A stretch of DNA of 64,000 nucleotides from Aidingimonas halophila. GTDB lineage: Bacteria > Pseudomonadota > Gammaproteobacteria > Pseudomonadales > Halomonadaceae. The notes below the pieces were generated by a model. It was not told the origin of the DNA. It searched no databases and saw only the letters and a program-made list of their open reading frames with translations. Positions 17,541-26,293 of this stretch are shown piece after piece (within the stretch, counting starts at the first letter, position 1; each line of letters opens with the position of its first letter). The stretch is from NCBI RefSeq assembly GCF_900106955.1, contig NZ_FNNI01000005.1, positions 186,001 through 250,000 on the forward strand, given 5' to 3'. The position numbers and the translations under genes are program-made.

Positions 17541-18287
17541 TTGAGTTTACCGCGTCTGGAAAATGCCGGTATCGATGCGTGGGTCGTGCGGCTGTTCGAT
17601 ACTATCGATGAGGCGAATATGCCGTGGCTGACGTCGTTTTGTCGGCAATGCGAAAGTGTATTCGACGATGCTCTGGTCGACCTCGTTCCCTCCTATACCA
17701 CGGTACTGGTCCATTACGATGTCATGAAGCTTGATGCCGGTGACGCCCGGCAGCGGCTTGTTCGTATCCTTGAAGGGCTTGCACCGGATGATGTGAGTGC
17801 CGATGCCCCATTGAAGGAGCTCCCTGTCTGGTATGACGAATCGGTGGGGCCGGAACTCGCGCGGTTGCAGGCCGCCAGTGGCCTCGATCTCGATGGTGTC
17901 ATCGATATGCATCGCGGTCGTGACTATCGCGTATTTGCGTTGGGATTCGCGCCCGGTTATGCCTTCATGGGGCGGCTCGACGATCCCCTGGTCGTCCCGA
18001 GGCTGGCAACGCCTCGCAAGCGGGTGCCTGCCGGGAGTGTCGCTGTGGCGGAACGCCAGACGGCGGCTTATCCGAGTCTGTCGCCCGGGGGATGGAATCT
18101 GATCGGACGGACGCCTGTGAGACTGTTCGACCGCCAGACAGAAGGGTTCAGTCTGCTTCAGGTCGGTGATCGGGTACGCTTCGTGGCCATCGATCGCGAC
18201 ACGTTCGTGGAGATGGGGGGCGATGTAACGCCTGTCGAGGAACGTTCTAGCCAGTCGGCCACAGAGGATCAGGGAGATCGCGAATGA
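17541..18287 (+). CDS. pxpB: 5-oxoprolinase subunit PxpB
   Basis: KipI/PxpB family subunit of the prokaryotic ATP-dependent 5-oxoprolinase, which opens pyroglutamate to glutamate. It carries the family segment YRVFALGFAPGYAFMGRLD followed by PRKRVPAGSVAVAERQTAAYP and GGWNLIGRTP. The start is TTG at 17541, chosen because GGGAGA lies 6 bases upstream and the N-terminus then aligns with PxpB; 248 residues. pxpC overlaps its end by 4 bases (ATGA). The third subunit gene, pxpA, is not in the window. Confidence 0.9.
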   Translation: MSLPRLENAGIDAWVVRLFDTIDEANMPWLTSFCRQCESVFDDALVDLVPSYTTVLVHYDVMKLDAGDARQRLVRILEGLAPDDVSADAPLKELPVWYDESVGPELARLQAASGLDLDGVIDMHRGRDYRVFALGFAPGYAFMGRLDDPLVVPRLATPRKRVPAGSVAVAERQTAAYPSLSPGGWNLIGRTPVRLFDRQTEGFSLLQVGDRVRFVAIDRDTFVEMGGDVTPVEERSSQSATEDQGDRE

Positions 18288-19219
18288 GCGGCTTGCGAGT
18301 CGAACGTGCGGGACCATTGACAACGCTGCAGGATGCCGGCCGTTTCGGTGTCCGACGGTTGGGTGCCACGCAAGGGGGTCCAGCGGATTTGCATGGCTGG
18401 GCCTGGAGCAACTATCTGCTTGGCAATCCCTGGAATACTCCGGCGTTGGAAATCGTGCTTGGCAACCTTTCGCTTGTTGTCGAACGCGATGCCACGCTGG
18501 CGCTGATGGGAGCGGACTTACAGGCATGCCTGGATGGGCGTCCAGTGAAACCGGGAGAGACCTTCGCTGTTCGAGAGGGGCAATACCTGACCTTCCAAGT
18601 GCCGGTCAACGGGATTCGCGCTTATCTGGCTGTGGTAGGCGGCTTTGTCGCTGATCCGGTACTGGGCAGTGTGGCTTGCGTCATTCGTGACGGCCTGGGA
18701 GGGCACGATGGACAGGGGCATGCACTGGCAAGCGGTGACAGAGTGGCATTCGCGGCAGACGATGCATTGTCGGCCGACCGGCGCTTGCCATCGCCGGCAG
18801 AGGTCCCGACAATCAACTATCAGGAGGAGAGCTCATTGTCGATGGTGCCCGGTGCCCAGGTGGCCGAGTTCACGGGGCGTAGTCTATTCACCGCGTTTCA
18901 CGCCGACTGGCATATCGACGACCGGGCCGATCGCATGGGCGTACGCCTGGCCGGTCCATCGCTACGAAGCCGTGTGACCTCGATGATATCCGAAGGTATC
19001 GCGCTTGGCGCAGTGCAAGTGCCGTCGGACGGGCAGCCCATCGTGTTGCTCAACGATCGGCAGACGATTGGAGGGTATCCGCGGATGGGAACATTGACCC
19101 CATTGGCTTGTTCGCGCCTGGCCCAGTGCCAGCCAGGTCAGGTGGTTCGCTTGCAGCCCGTGGCATTGGGTCAGGCACAGCGCGAACATCATGATTTTTT
19201 GAGCCGCTTTCTTGCCTGA
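18284..19219 (+). CDS. pxpC: 5-oxoprolinase subunit PxpC
   Basis: KipA/PxpC biotin-carboxylase-like cyclophilin-fold subunit that works with PxpA and PxpB in ATP-dependent 5-oxoproline cleavage. The family opening GPLTTLQDAGRFGVRRLG and the GGPADLHGWAWSNYLLGN segment are clear, and IVLLNDRQTIGGYPRMGTL near the C-terminus is diagnostic. 311 residues, full length. The ATGA overlap with pxpB indicates coupled translation of a complex. Ends 12 bases from the convergent regulator gene. Confidence 0.92.
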   Translation: MSGLRVERAGPLTTLQDAGRFGVRRLGATQGGPADLHGWAWSNYLLGNPWNTPALEIVLGNLSLVVERDATLALMGADLQACLDGRPVKPGETFAVREGQYLTFQVPVNGIRAYLAVVGGFVADPVLGSVACVIRDGLGGHDGQGHALASGDRVAFAADDALSADRRLPSPAEVPTINYQEESSLSMVPGAQVAEFTGRSLFTAFHADWHIDDRADRMGVRLAGPSLRSRVTSMISEGIALGAVQVPSDGQPIVLLNDRQTIGGYPRMGTLTPLACSRLAQCQPGQVVRLQPVALGQAQREHHDFLSRFLA

Positions 19220-19231
19220 GGCGGGGAGCGG

Positions 19232-19918
19232 TTACACCAATTCTCGTCGCTTCAATACATCGGTAATGACCGGTACTGGCGTCAGCAAGTGGTCGCGCAT
19301 CATACGGCTGGCACGCTCGGCATCCCGGCTCAAGGCGACATCGACCAGCGCATTGTGCTGGCGCCGTTTCTCTTCTAGCGCCTGATCCGAGAATACGGTT
19401 TCCTGAAGCCAAAGATGGCGGTAACGTTCCGCCTGATCGAAGAGTCCGGCTCGCGCCCGAAGCAAGTGATTCGAACCGCAACCGGCGACGAGAGCGGCGT
19501 GAAAGGCTTTATGGCGGTTGTCCCAGATATCCAGAACATCATCGGGGCTGTGGACTTCCATGACCTTGTTCAACGTATGTGAAGTCGCCAGGATGTCCGC
19601 TTCCCAGCTATCGTCACCGCGTTCGATGGACAGGCGCAGCATCATCGCCTCGAGTTCGGCGCGTGCATCATAGATGTCTTCCAGTTCCGCCAGCGAGACG
19701 GGGGCGACGCGATAACCGCGCTGGCTGATGGCCACGACCAATCGTTCTGCGACCAATTGCGAGAGCGCTTCTCTCAACGGCCCGACACCCAGGTCGTAAC
19801 GTGATTTGAGCCGACTCATCAGCAATTTCTCGTCGGGAGCGAAGACACCACGAATGATATCGCGCTTGAGATGCTGATAAGCGCTGATGCCAAGGTTCTG
19901 TCGAGGGGGATTATCCAT
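19232..19918 (-). CDS. glaR: GntR/FCD-family regulator, GlaR (CsiR)-like
   Basis: An N-terminal winged helix (about 10-75, with YDLGVGPLREALSQLVAERLV) is followed by an all-helical FCD ligand-binding domain with metal-ligand histidines. It resembles E. coli GlaR/CsiR along its length, including AYQHLKRDII, VGPLREALSQLVAERLV and RDHLLTPVP. GlaR represses glutarate/L-2-hydroxyglutarate catabolism and responds to glutarate. It is divergent from lhgO, the same functional pairing, which supports the assignment. 228 residues. The E. coli partners glaH and gabDTP are absent here. Confidence 0.85.
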   Translation of the reverse strand: MDNPPRQNLGISAYQHLKRDIIRGVFAPDEKLLMSRLKSRYDLGVGPLREALSQLVAERLVVAISQRGYRVAPVSLAELEDIYDARAELEAMMLRLSIERGDDSWEADILATSHTLNKVMEVHSPDDVLDIWDNRHKAFHAALVAGCGSNHLLRARAGLFDQAERYRHLWLQETVFSDQALEEKRRQHNALVDVALSRDAERASRMMRDHLLTPVPVITDVLKRRELV

Positions 19919-19944
19919 TGATGCAGCATTTCCTTGCGACGAAG

Positions 19945-19976
19945 GACATTGTTCTCGAATGTCGATATTCTACAAT
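19945..19976 (+). promoter_or_regulatory. lhgO promoter with overlapping inverted repeat (candidate GlaR operator)
   Basis: TTGTTC (19949-19954), a 16-base spacer and TACAAT (19971-19976) form a plausible sigma-70 promoter reading into lhgO. A 6-bp inverted repeat, GACATT-N7-AATGTC (19945-19963), overlaps its -35, positioned for repression by the adjacent GntR-family gene. The operator call is inference from position and symmetry. Confidence 0.5.
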
Positions 19977-20067
19977 CATGGGATTATATCGAGCATAGCC
20001 ATCAAGTGGCGAGCGGGAAGCCTTGACGCTGTATAGCACAGGGCAGGACATCGATTCTGAGGTGCTT

Positions 20068-21267
20068 GTGTACGATTTCATCATCATCGGCGGCGGTATT
20101 CTTGGCCTGTCGACCGCCAAACAACTCGCTGAGGAATATCCGGGCCACCGGATCGTCGTGATCGACAAGGAAGAGACGTTGGCGAGCCATCAAAGCGGTC
20201 ACAACAGCGGTGTCATTCATGCCGGTGTCTATTACACGCCAGGGAGTCTCAAGGCTCGCTTCTGCCGTGAAGGTAATCGCCAGACCAAGGCGTTCTGTGA
20301 GCAGCATGACATTCCCTACGAAGAATGCGGCAAACTCCTGGTCGCGACCAATGATATTGAAATGGAGCGTATGAAAGCGTTATGGGAACGCACGGCCGCC
20401 AATGGTCTCGAGCGCCAGTGGCTGAGCGGCGATGAACTCCATGAGCGCGAGCCGGCCATCACCGGCCGCGGGGCGATCTTCGTGCCGTCCAGTGGCATCG
20501 TCGATTATCGTCGTGTCGCCCAGGCCATGGCCGAAGAATTCGAGTCACTGGGTGGCGAGATTCGGCTTTCGACACGCGTCACCGGGCTGGAAGAGCGAAT
20601 CGGTGAAGTCGTGGTCAAAACCAACCGCGGCGAGTTTGTCGGACGATACATGATCGCTTGCGCTGGGTTGATGGCCGATCGTGTCGTCAAGCTTCTGGGC
20701 AAGGATCCGAAATTCACTATCTGTCCTTTTCGGGGCGAGTACTACCGACTGTCTCGTCAGCACGATTCGATCGTTCGCCATCTGATATATCCGATTCCGG
20801 ACCCCAGCATGCCGTTTCTGGGGGTTCACCTGACACGTATGATCGATGGAACGGTCACCGTCGGGCCCAATGCCGTCATGGCGTTGAAGCGTGAAGGTTA
20901 TCGCAAGCGTGATGTGTCATTACCGGATACGGTTGGCTTGCTGGCCGACCGCGGGATTCGCAAGGTGCTGTCGGCATACTGGCGCCCGGGACTGACGGAG
21001 CTGAAGAACTCCTGGTTCAAGAAAGGCTATCTCAACGACGTGCGTCGATACTGCCCCAGCCTGTCATTGGACGACCTGGAGCCTTACCCGGCGGGGGTTC
21101 GTGCACAAGCCGTGTCACGCCAGGGCAAACTCATTGATGACTTTCTCTTCGTCAACACCCGACGCACGGTCAATGTGTGCAATGCCCCGTCGCCGGCGGC
21201 CACATCGGCGATTCCCATCGGTCGTTATATCGTCGACAAGGTCAAGTCTCAGGTGGAAGAAGGGTAA
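20068..21267 (+). CDS. lhgO: L-2-hydroxyglutarate dehydrogenase
   Basis: FAD-dependent membrane-associated enzyme oxidising L-2-hydroxyglutarate to 2-oxoglutarate with electrons to quinone. The N-terminal dinucleotide-binding motif is YDFIIIGGGILGLSTA, followed by HQSGHNSGVIHAGVYYTPGS, the family signature. Long identities to E. coli LhgO are obvious, such as PSSGIVDYRRV and CNAPSPAATSAIPIG. I chose GTG at 20068: GAGG lies 5 bases upstream and the protein then begins as LhgO does, giving 399 residues (E. coli 422). Further upstream sequence in frame is not conserved. Confidence 0.93.
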   Translation: MYDFIIIGGGILGLSTAKQLAEEYPGHRIVVIDKEETLASHQSGHNSGVIHAGVYYTPGSLKARFCREGNRQTKAFCEQHDIPYEECGKLLVATNDIEMERMKALWERTAANGLERQWLSGDELHEREPAITGRGAIFVPSSGIVDYRRVAQAMAEEFESLGGEIRLSTRVTGLEERIGEVVVKTNRGEFVGRYMIACAGLMADRVVKLLGKDPKFTICPFRGEYYRLSRQHDSIVRHLIYPIPDPSMPFLGVHLTRMIDGTVTVGPNAVMALKREGYRKRDVSLPDTVGLLADRGIRKVLSAYWRPGLTELKNSWFKKGYLNDVRRYCPSLSLDDLEPYPAGVRAQAVSRQGKLIDDFLFVNTRRTVNVCNAPSPAATSAIPIGRYIVDKVKSQVEEG

Positions 21268-21284
21268 ACGATGGCAGGGCGTCG

Positions 21285-22982
21285 TCAATGGAGCGTTCGC
21301 CAGGCATCATAAGTGCTGAGGAACACCCGACCGGTCAAGTGATCAAGCAGATCGCTGGATTTGAGCTTGTCCATTACCGGCCCCTTGACCTCGGCCAGAT
21401 GCAGGGTGACCCGAGAGTCGTCGAGACGATTGTTGATGGCCTCCAGACTCTCCAGGGCCGAGGCATCGATAAGATTGACTGCCGAGCAAATCAGCACTAC
21501 ATGCTCGATATCCGGATGTTTGGCAACCAGGTCATAGACGGTATCTTCCAGATAACGCGCATTGGCAAAATAGAGACTTTCATCGATTCGTAGCAGGGCC
21601 AAGTGCCTGGCGCTTTCCACCTCGTGGCGATCGATGTTGCGAAAATGTTCCGTGCCGGGTAATCGACCTACCAGAGCGCTGTGCGGCCGGCTGGTTCTGT
21701 AAAGGAACAAGGCGATGGACAAGGTGACACCGGCCATGATGCCCAATTCCACGCCTTCCAGAAGCGTCAGAACGATAGTGGCGCCCATGGCGGAAGAGTC
21801 ACTGCGCGAATAGCGCCAGGTACGACGAATGGTAGCGATATCGATCAGAGGGATCGAAGAGGCGATGATGATTGCGGCCAGGGTGGCTATTGGCAGATAT
21901 TTGATGAGCGGTGTCAGAAAAAGCGTTACCAATGCAACGCCGAGTCCTGCCAGCGCTCCCGCGGCCGGTGTACGTGCTCCGGCATCGAAATTCACCATCG
22001 TGCGCGACAAACTGCCGATGACCGGCATGCCCGAAGAGAGCGCGGAGGCAATGTTGGCGGTGCCCAGACCGATGAGCTCCTGATTGGGAGAAATGCTCTC
22101 ACGGCGCTTCGCAGCAAGCATCTGGGCCAGGGCCACCGACTCGATGAACCCGACGACGCTGATCATCAGGGCCGGCACCAATAATGACTGCCATACCTCT
22201 CCATCCGTCGAGGGAATGCCGAGTGGCGGGAGACGGCTGGGAATATCACCCACGACATCCAGGCCTTGCGCGGCAAAATCACACACCCAGCAGAGCCAGG
22301 TCGATATGCCTACCACCAGGATCGGCCCCATCTTGACCGAGAATTGCGCCCAGATGGCTGATAGCCCGATACGTTCAAGCAGTGGGCGTGAGCGGCGAAT
22401 CGCCAATAACAGGATCAAGGAGACCACGCCGATGGCGAGGGTCAACGGGTGGAGTTGATCGAGATGGTGCCAGATATTGGCCAACTGTGTGGTCAGCGTG
22501 AAGCCTGAACCGGGGAGTCCGGCAATATTGGCAAGCTGACTGGCGGCGATCAGGACTCCTGAGGCACTCAAGAGGCCTGAAATGACGGGGTGACTCAGGA
22601 AGTTGGCAAAAAAACCCAGACGCAATGCGCCCATCAGCGTCAGCAGAATGCCGACCATCAAGGTCAAGGTGATAGCCGCTTCGATATAGGCGTCACTGCC
22701 TTGTGGTGCCACCTTGGATAACGCGGCGGCGGTCATCAGGGAAATCAACGCCATCGGGCCGATGGCCAGGGTGCGGCTGGTGCCGAACAGCGTATAGACC
22801 ACGAGAGGCAGAATGCTCGCATACAGGCCGACGACAGCAGGCAGACCGGCCAGGAGGGCATAAGCCAGGGCCTGGGGGATCACCATCAAGGTAACGACAA
22901 AGGCAGCAAGTGTATCGTCGACCATCGCATGTCGGTTGTAGTGAGGAAGCCACTGCAGTATCGGCAAATAGCGCTTCAGCAT
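21285..22982 (-). CDS. SulP-family anion transporter with STAS domain
   Basis: Inner-membrane SLC26/SulP transporter. About 10-12 membrane segments run from MVDDTLAAFVVTLMVIPQALAYALLAGLP, the SulP signature; a cytoplasmic STAS domain (about 440-565) ends the protein, with the loop VNLIDASALESLEAI. Members carry sulfate, bicarbonate or C4-dicarboxylates, and the sequence does not tell which. The ATG at 22982 (AAGGG upstream) gives 565 residues; an in-frame extension of 30 residues has no support. Convergent with lhgO, divergent from the transaminase gene. Confidence 0.88.
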   Translation of the reverse strand: MLKRYLPILQWLPHYNRHAMVDDTLAAFVVTLMVIPQALAYALLAGLPAVVGLYASILPLVVYTLFGTSRTLAIGPMALISLMTAAALSKVAPQGSDAYIEAAITLTLMVGILLTLMGALRLGFFANFLSHPVISGLLSASGVLIAASQLANIAGLPGSGFTLTTQLANIWHHLDQLHPLTLAIGVVSLILLLAIRRSRPLLERIGLSAIWAQFSVKMGPILVVGISTWLCWVCDFAAQGLDVVGDIPSRLPPLGIPSTDGEVWQSLLVPALMISVVGFIESVALAQMLAAKRRESISPNQELIGLGTANIASALSSGMPVIGSLSRTMVNFDAGARTPAAGALAGLGVALVTLFLTPLIKYLPIATLAAIIIASSIPLIDIATIRRTWRYSRSDSSAMGATIVLTLLEGVELGIMAGVTLSIALFLYRTSRPHSALVGRLPGTEHFRNIDRHEVESARHLALLRIDESLYFANARYLEDTVYDLVAKHPDIEHVVLICSAVNLIDASALESLEAINNRLDDSRVTLHLAEVKGPVMDKLKSSDLLDHLTGRVFLSTYDAWRTLH

Positions 22983-23186
22983 GATGGGCCCTTGAGCGTG
23001 AGTATCGTCAGGGTGCAAGGCTACCTGAATGCGCGTTTGATTTTGAGGGACACGGTGTAATGGGGGAATCACGTAACGATTTACTGACGTGAATGTTGGT
23101 AGTTATGCCTTTTATAAACACATAAGGCCAGCCAAGCTATGAGTGCCTGCACAATACACCGTATCAATGATCACAGGAGTTTGCTC

Positions 23187-24548
23187 ATGGGCCCTTGGGA
23201 TGTGTCGCCGACGTCCGCCTTCGAGGCTGTCAGTGATGACTCGATCGCTTCGAGTACCGCCTATTGGATGCCATTCACGGCCAATCGCGATTTTCGTGCT
23301 CATCCACGAATGGTGGCCGAGGCAGATGGACGCTATCTCATCGATCGGCAAGGGCGTAGATTGTTCGATTCTCTGTCAGGTCTCTGGACGTGCGGTGCAG
23401 GTCACAACCGGCAGGAAATTCAGCAGGCGGTTGCCAAACAGCTGGGTCGGCTCGACTTTGCCCCGGGGTTTCAGGTAGGCCATCCCCTGGCTTTCGAATT
23501 GGCCGAGAAAGTGGCGAGTCTGATGCCGGCCGGCTTGGATCATGTCTTTTTTACCAACTCGGGTTCCGAGGCGGCGGATACATCGATCAAAATGGCCAAG
23601 GCTTATTGGCGGCTGAAGGGCAAGCCGGAAAAGACCCGGTTGATTGGTCGTGCCAAAGGCTACCACGGGGTGAATGTCGGCGGTACCAGTCTGGGCGGCA
23701 TTGGTCCCAATCGCAAGCAGTACGGCCAGTTGATGGATGTGACGCATCTGCCGCATACCTTGCAGACCGACCAGACCTTCACAAGAGGGCAGGCGACAAG
23801 TGGCGCGGAACTGGCCGACGCACTGCTCGACCAGATCGCCTTGCATGATGCGTCCAACATTGCCGCGGTCATCGTCGAACCGATGTCGGGTTCCGCCGGC
23901 GTCATCGTCCCGCCGATCGGCTATCTGCAACGTTTACGGGAGATCTGTGATCAACACGACATCCTGCTGATCTTCGATGAAGTGATCACCGGATTCGGAC
24001 GTTGCGGAGCCAATACGGGTGCTGATGCATTCGGTGTCACGCCCGATATCATGAACGTCGCCAAACAGTTGACCAATGGTGCCGTGCCGATGGGTGCCGT
24101 CATTGCATCCAATGCGATCTTCGATGCCTTCATGGCGGTCGATAGTCCCCAGCATGCCATCGAATTTTCCCACGGCTACACTTACAGTGCGCATCCTGTG
24201 GCCTGTGCTGCTGCGCTGGCGGCTTTGGATCTGTTCGAACGTGAGGATTTTCCCGCTCAGGTGCGTGCGTTGTCACCCGTTTTCGAGGATGGGTTGCATG
24301 CGCTCAAAGGCGGGGCGCATATCGTGGATATACGCAATTATGGCTTGGCCGGCGCGCTACAGCTGGCACCCCGCGATGGTGATCCGACCGTCAGGCCGCG
24401 TGATGCCGCCGTGACTCTCTGGGAGGCTGGTTTCTACGTCCGCTATGGTGGTGACACGCTGCAGTTCGGCCCGCCGTTCTCTACTACAGCGGTCGAACTG
24501 GAACGGCTTTTCGATGCCGTGGCCTCGACCCTGAACCGGCTCGATTGA
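23187..24548 (+). CDS. bauA: Beta-alanine/omega-amino acid--pyruvate transaminase
   Basis: Class III PLP-dependent transaminase. Family features are YWMPFTANRDFRAHPRM near the N-terminus, TNSGSEAADTSIKMA (phosphate binding), IFDEVITGFGR, and the PLP lysine at about 293 in NVAKQLTNGAVPMG. ATG 23187 with AGGAG seven bases upstream gives 453 residues, like Pseudomonas BauA. With mmsA 46 bases downstream it makes a pathway: beta-alanine to malonate semialdehyde to acetyl-CoA. Other omega-amino acids may also be substrates. Confidence 0.88.
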   Translation: MGPWDVSPTSAFEAVSDDSIASSTAYWMPFTANRDFRAHPRMVAEADGRYLIDRQGRRLFDSLSGLWTCGAGHNRQEIQQAVAKQLGRLDFAPGFQVGHPLAFELAEKVASLMPAGLDHVFFTNSGSEAADTSIKMAKAYWRLKGKPEKTRLIGRAKGYHGVNVGGTSLGGIGPNRKQYGQLMDVTHLPHTLQTDQTFTRGQATSGAELADALLDQIALHDASNIAAVIVEPMSGSAGVIVPPIGYLQRLREICDQHDILLIFDEVITGFGRCGANTGADAFGVTPDIMNVAKQLTNGAVPMGAVIASNAIFDAFMAVDSPQHAIEFSHGYTYSAHPVACAAALAALDLFEREDFPAQVRALSPVFEDGLHALKGGAHIVDIRNYGLAGALQLAPRDGDPTVRPRDAAVTLWEAGFYVRYGGDTLQFGPPFSTTAVELERLFDAVASTLNRLD

Positions 24549-24594
24549 GCTGATCAGCCATTCTATTAAACGAGACATTTGTCAGGAGCACTCG

Positions 24595-26091
24595 ATGGAA
24601 TTCATTTCACATTTCATTGGCGGAGAACATATCGCCGGTGACCGTCGCCTGGAGGTGACCAATCCATCCACGGGGCAGGTGGTTCGTGAAGTGGCGGATG
24701 CCGATGCCACTACTGTAGAGAAGGCCATTGCCGCGGCCAAGGCGGCCTATCCGGCATGGCGCGACACGCCTCCCGCCAAGCGCGCGCAGGTGATGTATCG
24801 TTTCAAGCAATTGTTGGAACAACATGCCGACCGCTTGGTACAGCTGATCAGCGAGGAGCACGGTAAAACGGTCGAGGATGCCTTGGGCGAACTCAAGCGC
24901 GGCATCGAAAATGTCGAGTATGCCTGTGGGGTGCCCGAACTGTTGAAAGGGGAGTATTCCCATAATGTCGGCCCGGCTATCGATGCATGGTCCAATTTCC
25001 AGCCATTGGGCGTCGTGGCCGGCATTACGCCATTCAATTTTCCGGCCATGGTGCCGCTGTGGATGTATCCGATGGCGATTGCCTGCGGCAATACCTTCAT
25101 TCTCAAGCCGTCGGAAAAGGACCCGACGTCATCGTTGGCCATTGCTGAACTGCTGGAAGAAGCGGGCGCGCCCAGTGGGGTGATCAATGTGGTCCATGGG
25201 GGTCGTGAGGCGGTGGAAACGTTGCTTGATGCGCCCGATGTCAAGGCATTGTCTTTTGTCGGCTCCACGCCGATCGCAGAGACGATTTATTCACGGGGTT
25301 GCACCAACGGCAAGCGTGTCCAGGCATTGGGTGGGGCCAAGAATCATGCAGTGGTATTGCCCGATGCCGATATCGATAACGCTGCCAACACGTTGATGGG
25401 GGCCGCATATGGCAGTTGTGGTGAACGCTGTATGGCGATTTCCGTCGCGGTATGTGTGGGGGATGAAACCGCGGATCGTCTGATTGAATCCCTCAAACCC
25501 AAGATAGCTGAATTGAAAATCGGCCCCGGCACCGACAAGGGGCTCGATATGGGACCGCTGGTTACCTCAGAGCACCGTGACAAGGTGTTGGGTTACATCG
25601 ACGACGGCGTGGCTGCCGGCGCCGATTTGGTGTCTGATGGTCGCGGCCATAAGGTTCGTGGGTACGAGGATGGTTTCTTCGTGGGAGGTTGTCTCTTCGA
25701 TCGGGTGACACCCGATATGCGCATTTACCGAGAAGAAATTTTTGGCCCGGTTCTCTGCGTGGTGCGGGTCAGCAGCCTGGATGCCGCGATAGACTTGATC
25801 AATGCGCACGAGTATGGCAATGGTACTTGCCTTTTCACTCGTGACGGAGAAGCGGCCCGCCGATTCGCCGACAGCATCGAAGTCGGCATGGTGGGTATCA
25901 ATGTCCCGCTGCCAGTGCCTGTCGCCTATCACAGCTTCGGTGGCTGGAAACGCTCACTGTTCGGCGATTTGCATGCTTACGGGCCGGATGCCGTGCGTTT
26001 CTACACGCGTCGCAAGGCGGTGTCGCAACGCTGGCCTTCCCCCTACGAAACGACCCAAGCGGAATTCCATTTCCCCTCCGGGGGGCAGTAA
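24595..26091 (+). CDS. mmsA: CoA-acylating methylmalonate-semialdehyde dehydrogenase
   Basis: Aldehyde dehydrogenase converting methylmalonate or malonate semialdehyde with CoA and NAD+ to propionyl-CoA or acetyl-CoA plus CO2. Hallmarks are GITPFNFPAMVPLWMYPMAIACGN, FVGSTPIAETIY, the catalytic Cys279 in GERCMAIS, and the C-terminal VPVPVAYHSFGGWKRSLFGD. 498 residues, full length. It follows the transaminase by 46 bases and ends at a strong terminator. It also serves valine catabolism, linking to the bkd operon. Confidence 0.95.
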   Translation: MEFISHFIGGEHIAGDRRLEVTNPSTGQVVREVADADATTVEKAIAAAKAAYPAWRDTPPAKRAQVMYRFKQLLEQHADRLVQLISEEHGKTVEDALGELKRGIENVEYACGVPELLKGEYSHNVGPAIDAWSNFQPLGVVAGITPFNFPAMVPLWMYPMAIACGNTFILKPSEKDPTSSLAIAELLEEAGAPSGVINVVHGGREAVETLLDAPDVKALSFVGSTPIAETIYSRGCTNGKRVQALGGAKNHAVVLPDADIDNAANTLMGAAYGSCGERCMAISVAVCVGDETADRLIESLKPKIAELKIGPGTDKGLDMGPLVTSEHRDKVLGYIDDGVAAGADLVSDGRGHKVRGYEDGFFVGGCLFDRVTPDMRIYREEIFGPVLCVVRVSSLDAAIDLINAHEYGNGTCLFTRDGEAARRFADSIEVGMVGINVPLPVPVAYHSFGGWKRSLFGDLHAYGPDAVRFYTRRKAVSQRWPSPYETTQAEFHFPSGGQ

Positions 26092-26133
26092 TCGCCTCCG
26101 GTCTTCTGCATGCTCATTCCATGTGTTAACGCT

Positions 26134-26160
26134 GGGGCGCCCTTTTGGCGCCCCTTTCTT
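26134..26160 (+). terminator. Rho-independent terminator after mmsA
   Basis: An 8-bp GC-only stem, GGGGCGCC (26134-26141) with GGCGCCCC (26147-26154), has a 5-base loop and is followed by TTTCTT. It closes the bauA-mmsA unit. Confidence 0.92.
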
Positions 26161-26227
26161 GTCCTTATCCATGAACAGGCCTGTCTGAAAGGATAAGTCA
26201 ACGTTGGTCGATACTGCCAAAGTCCTA

Positions 26228-26254
26228 CGCAGATTTTTCAAGCATGACCGATAA
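26228..26254 (+). promoter_or_regulatory. Possible sigma-28 (FliA) promoter of the chemoreceptor gene
   Basis: ACCGATAA at 26247-26254 matches 7 of 8 positions of the flagellar sigma-28 -10 (GCCGATAA), 40 bases before the receptor start. At the standard 11-base spacing the -35 (CGCAGATT, 26228-26235) matches only about 4 of 8 of TAAAGTTT, so the site is tentative. The target gene type fits. Confidence 0.4.
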
Positions 26255-26293
26255 AAAAGATAGATATTCCAATGCACATGCTTGGGAGTGGAT

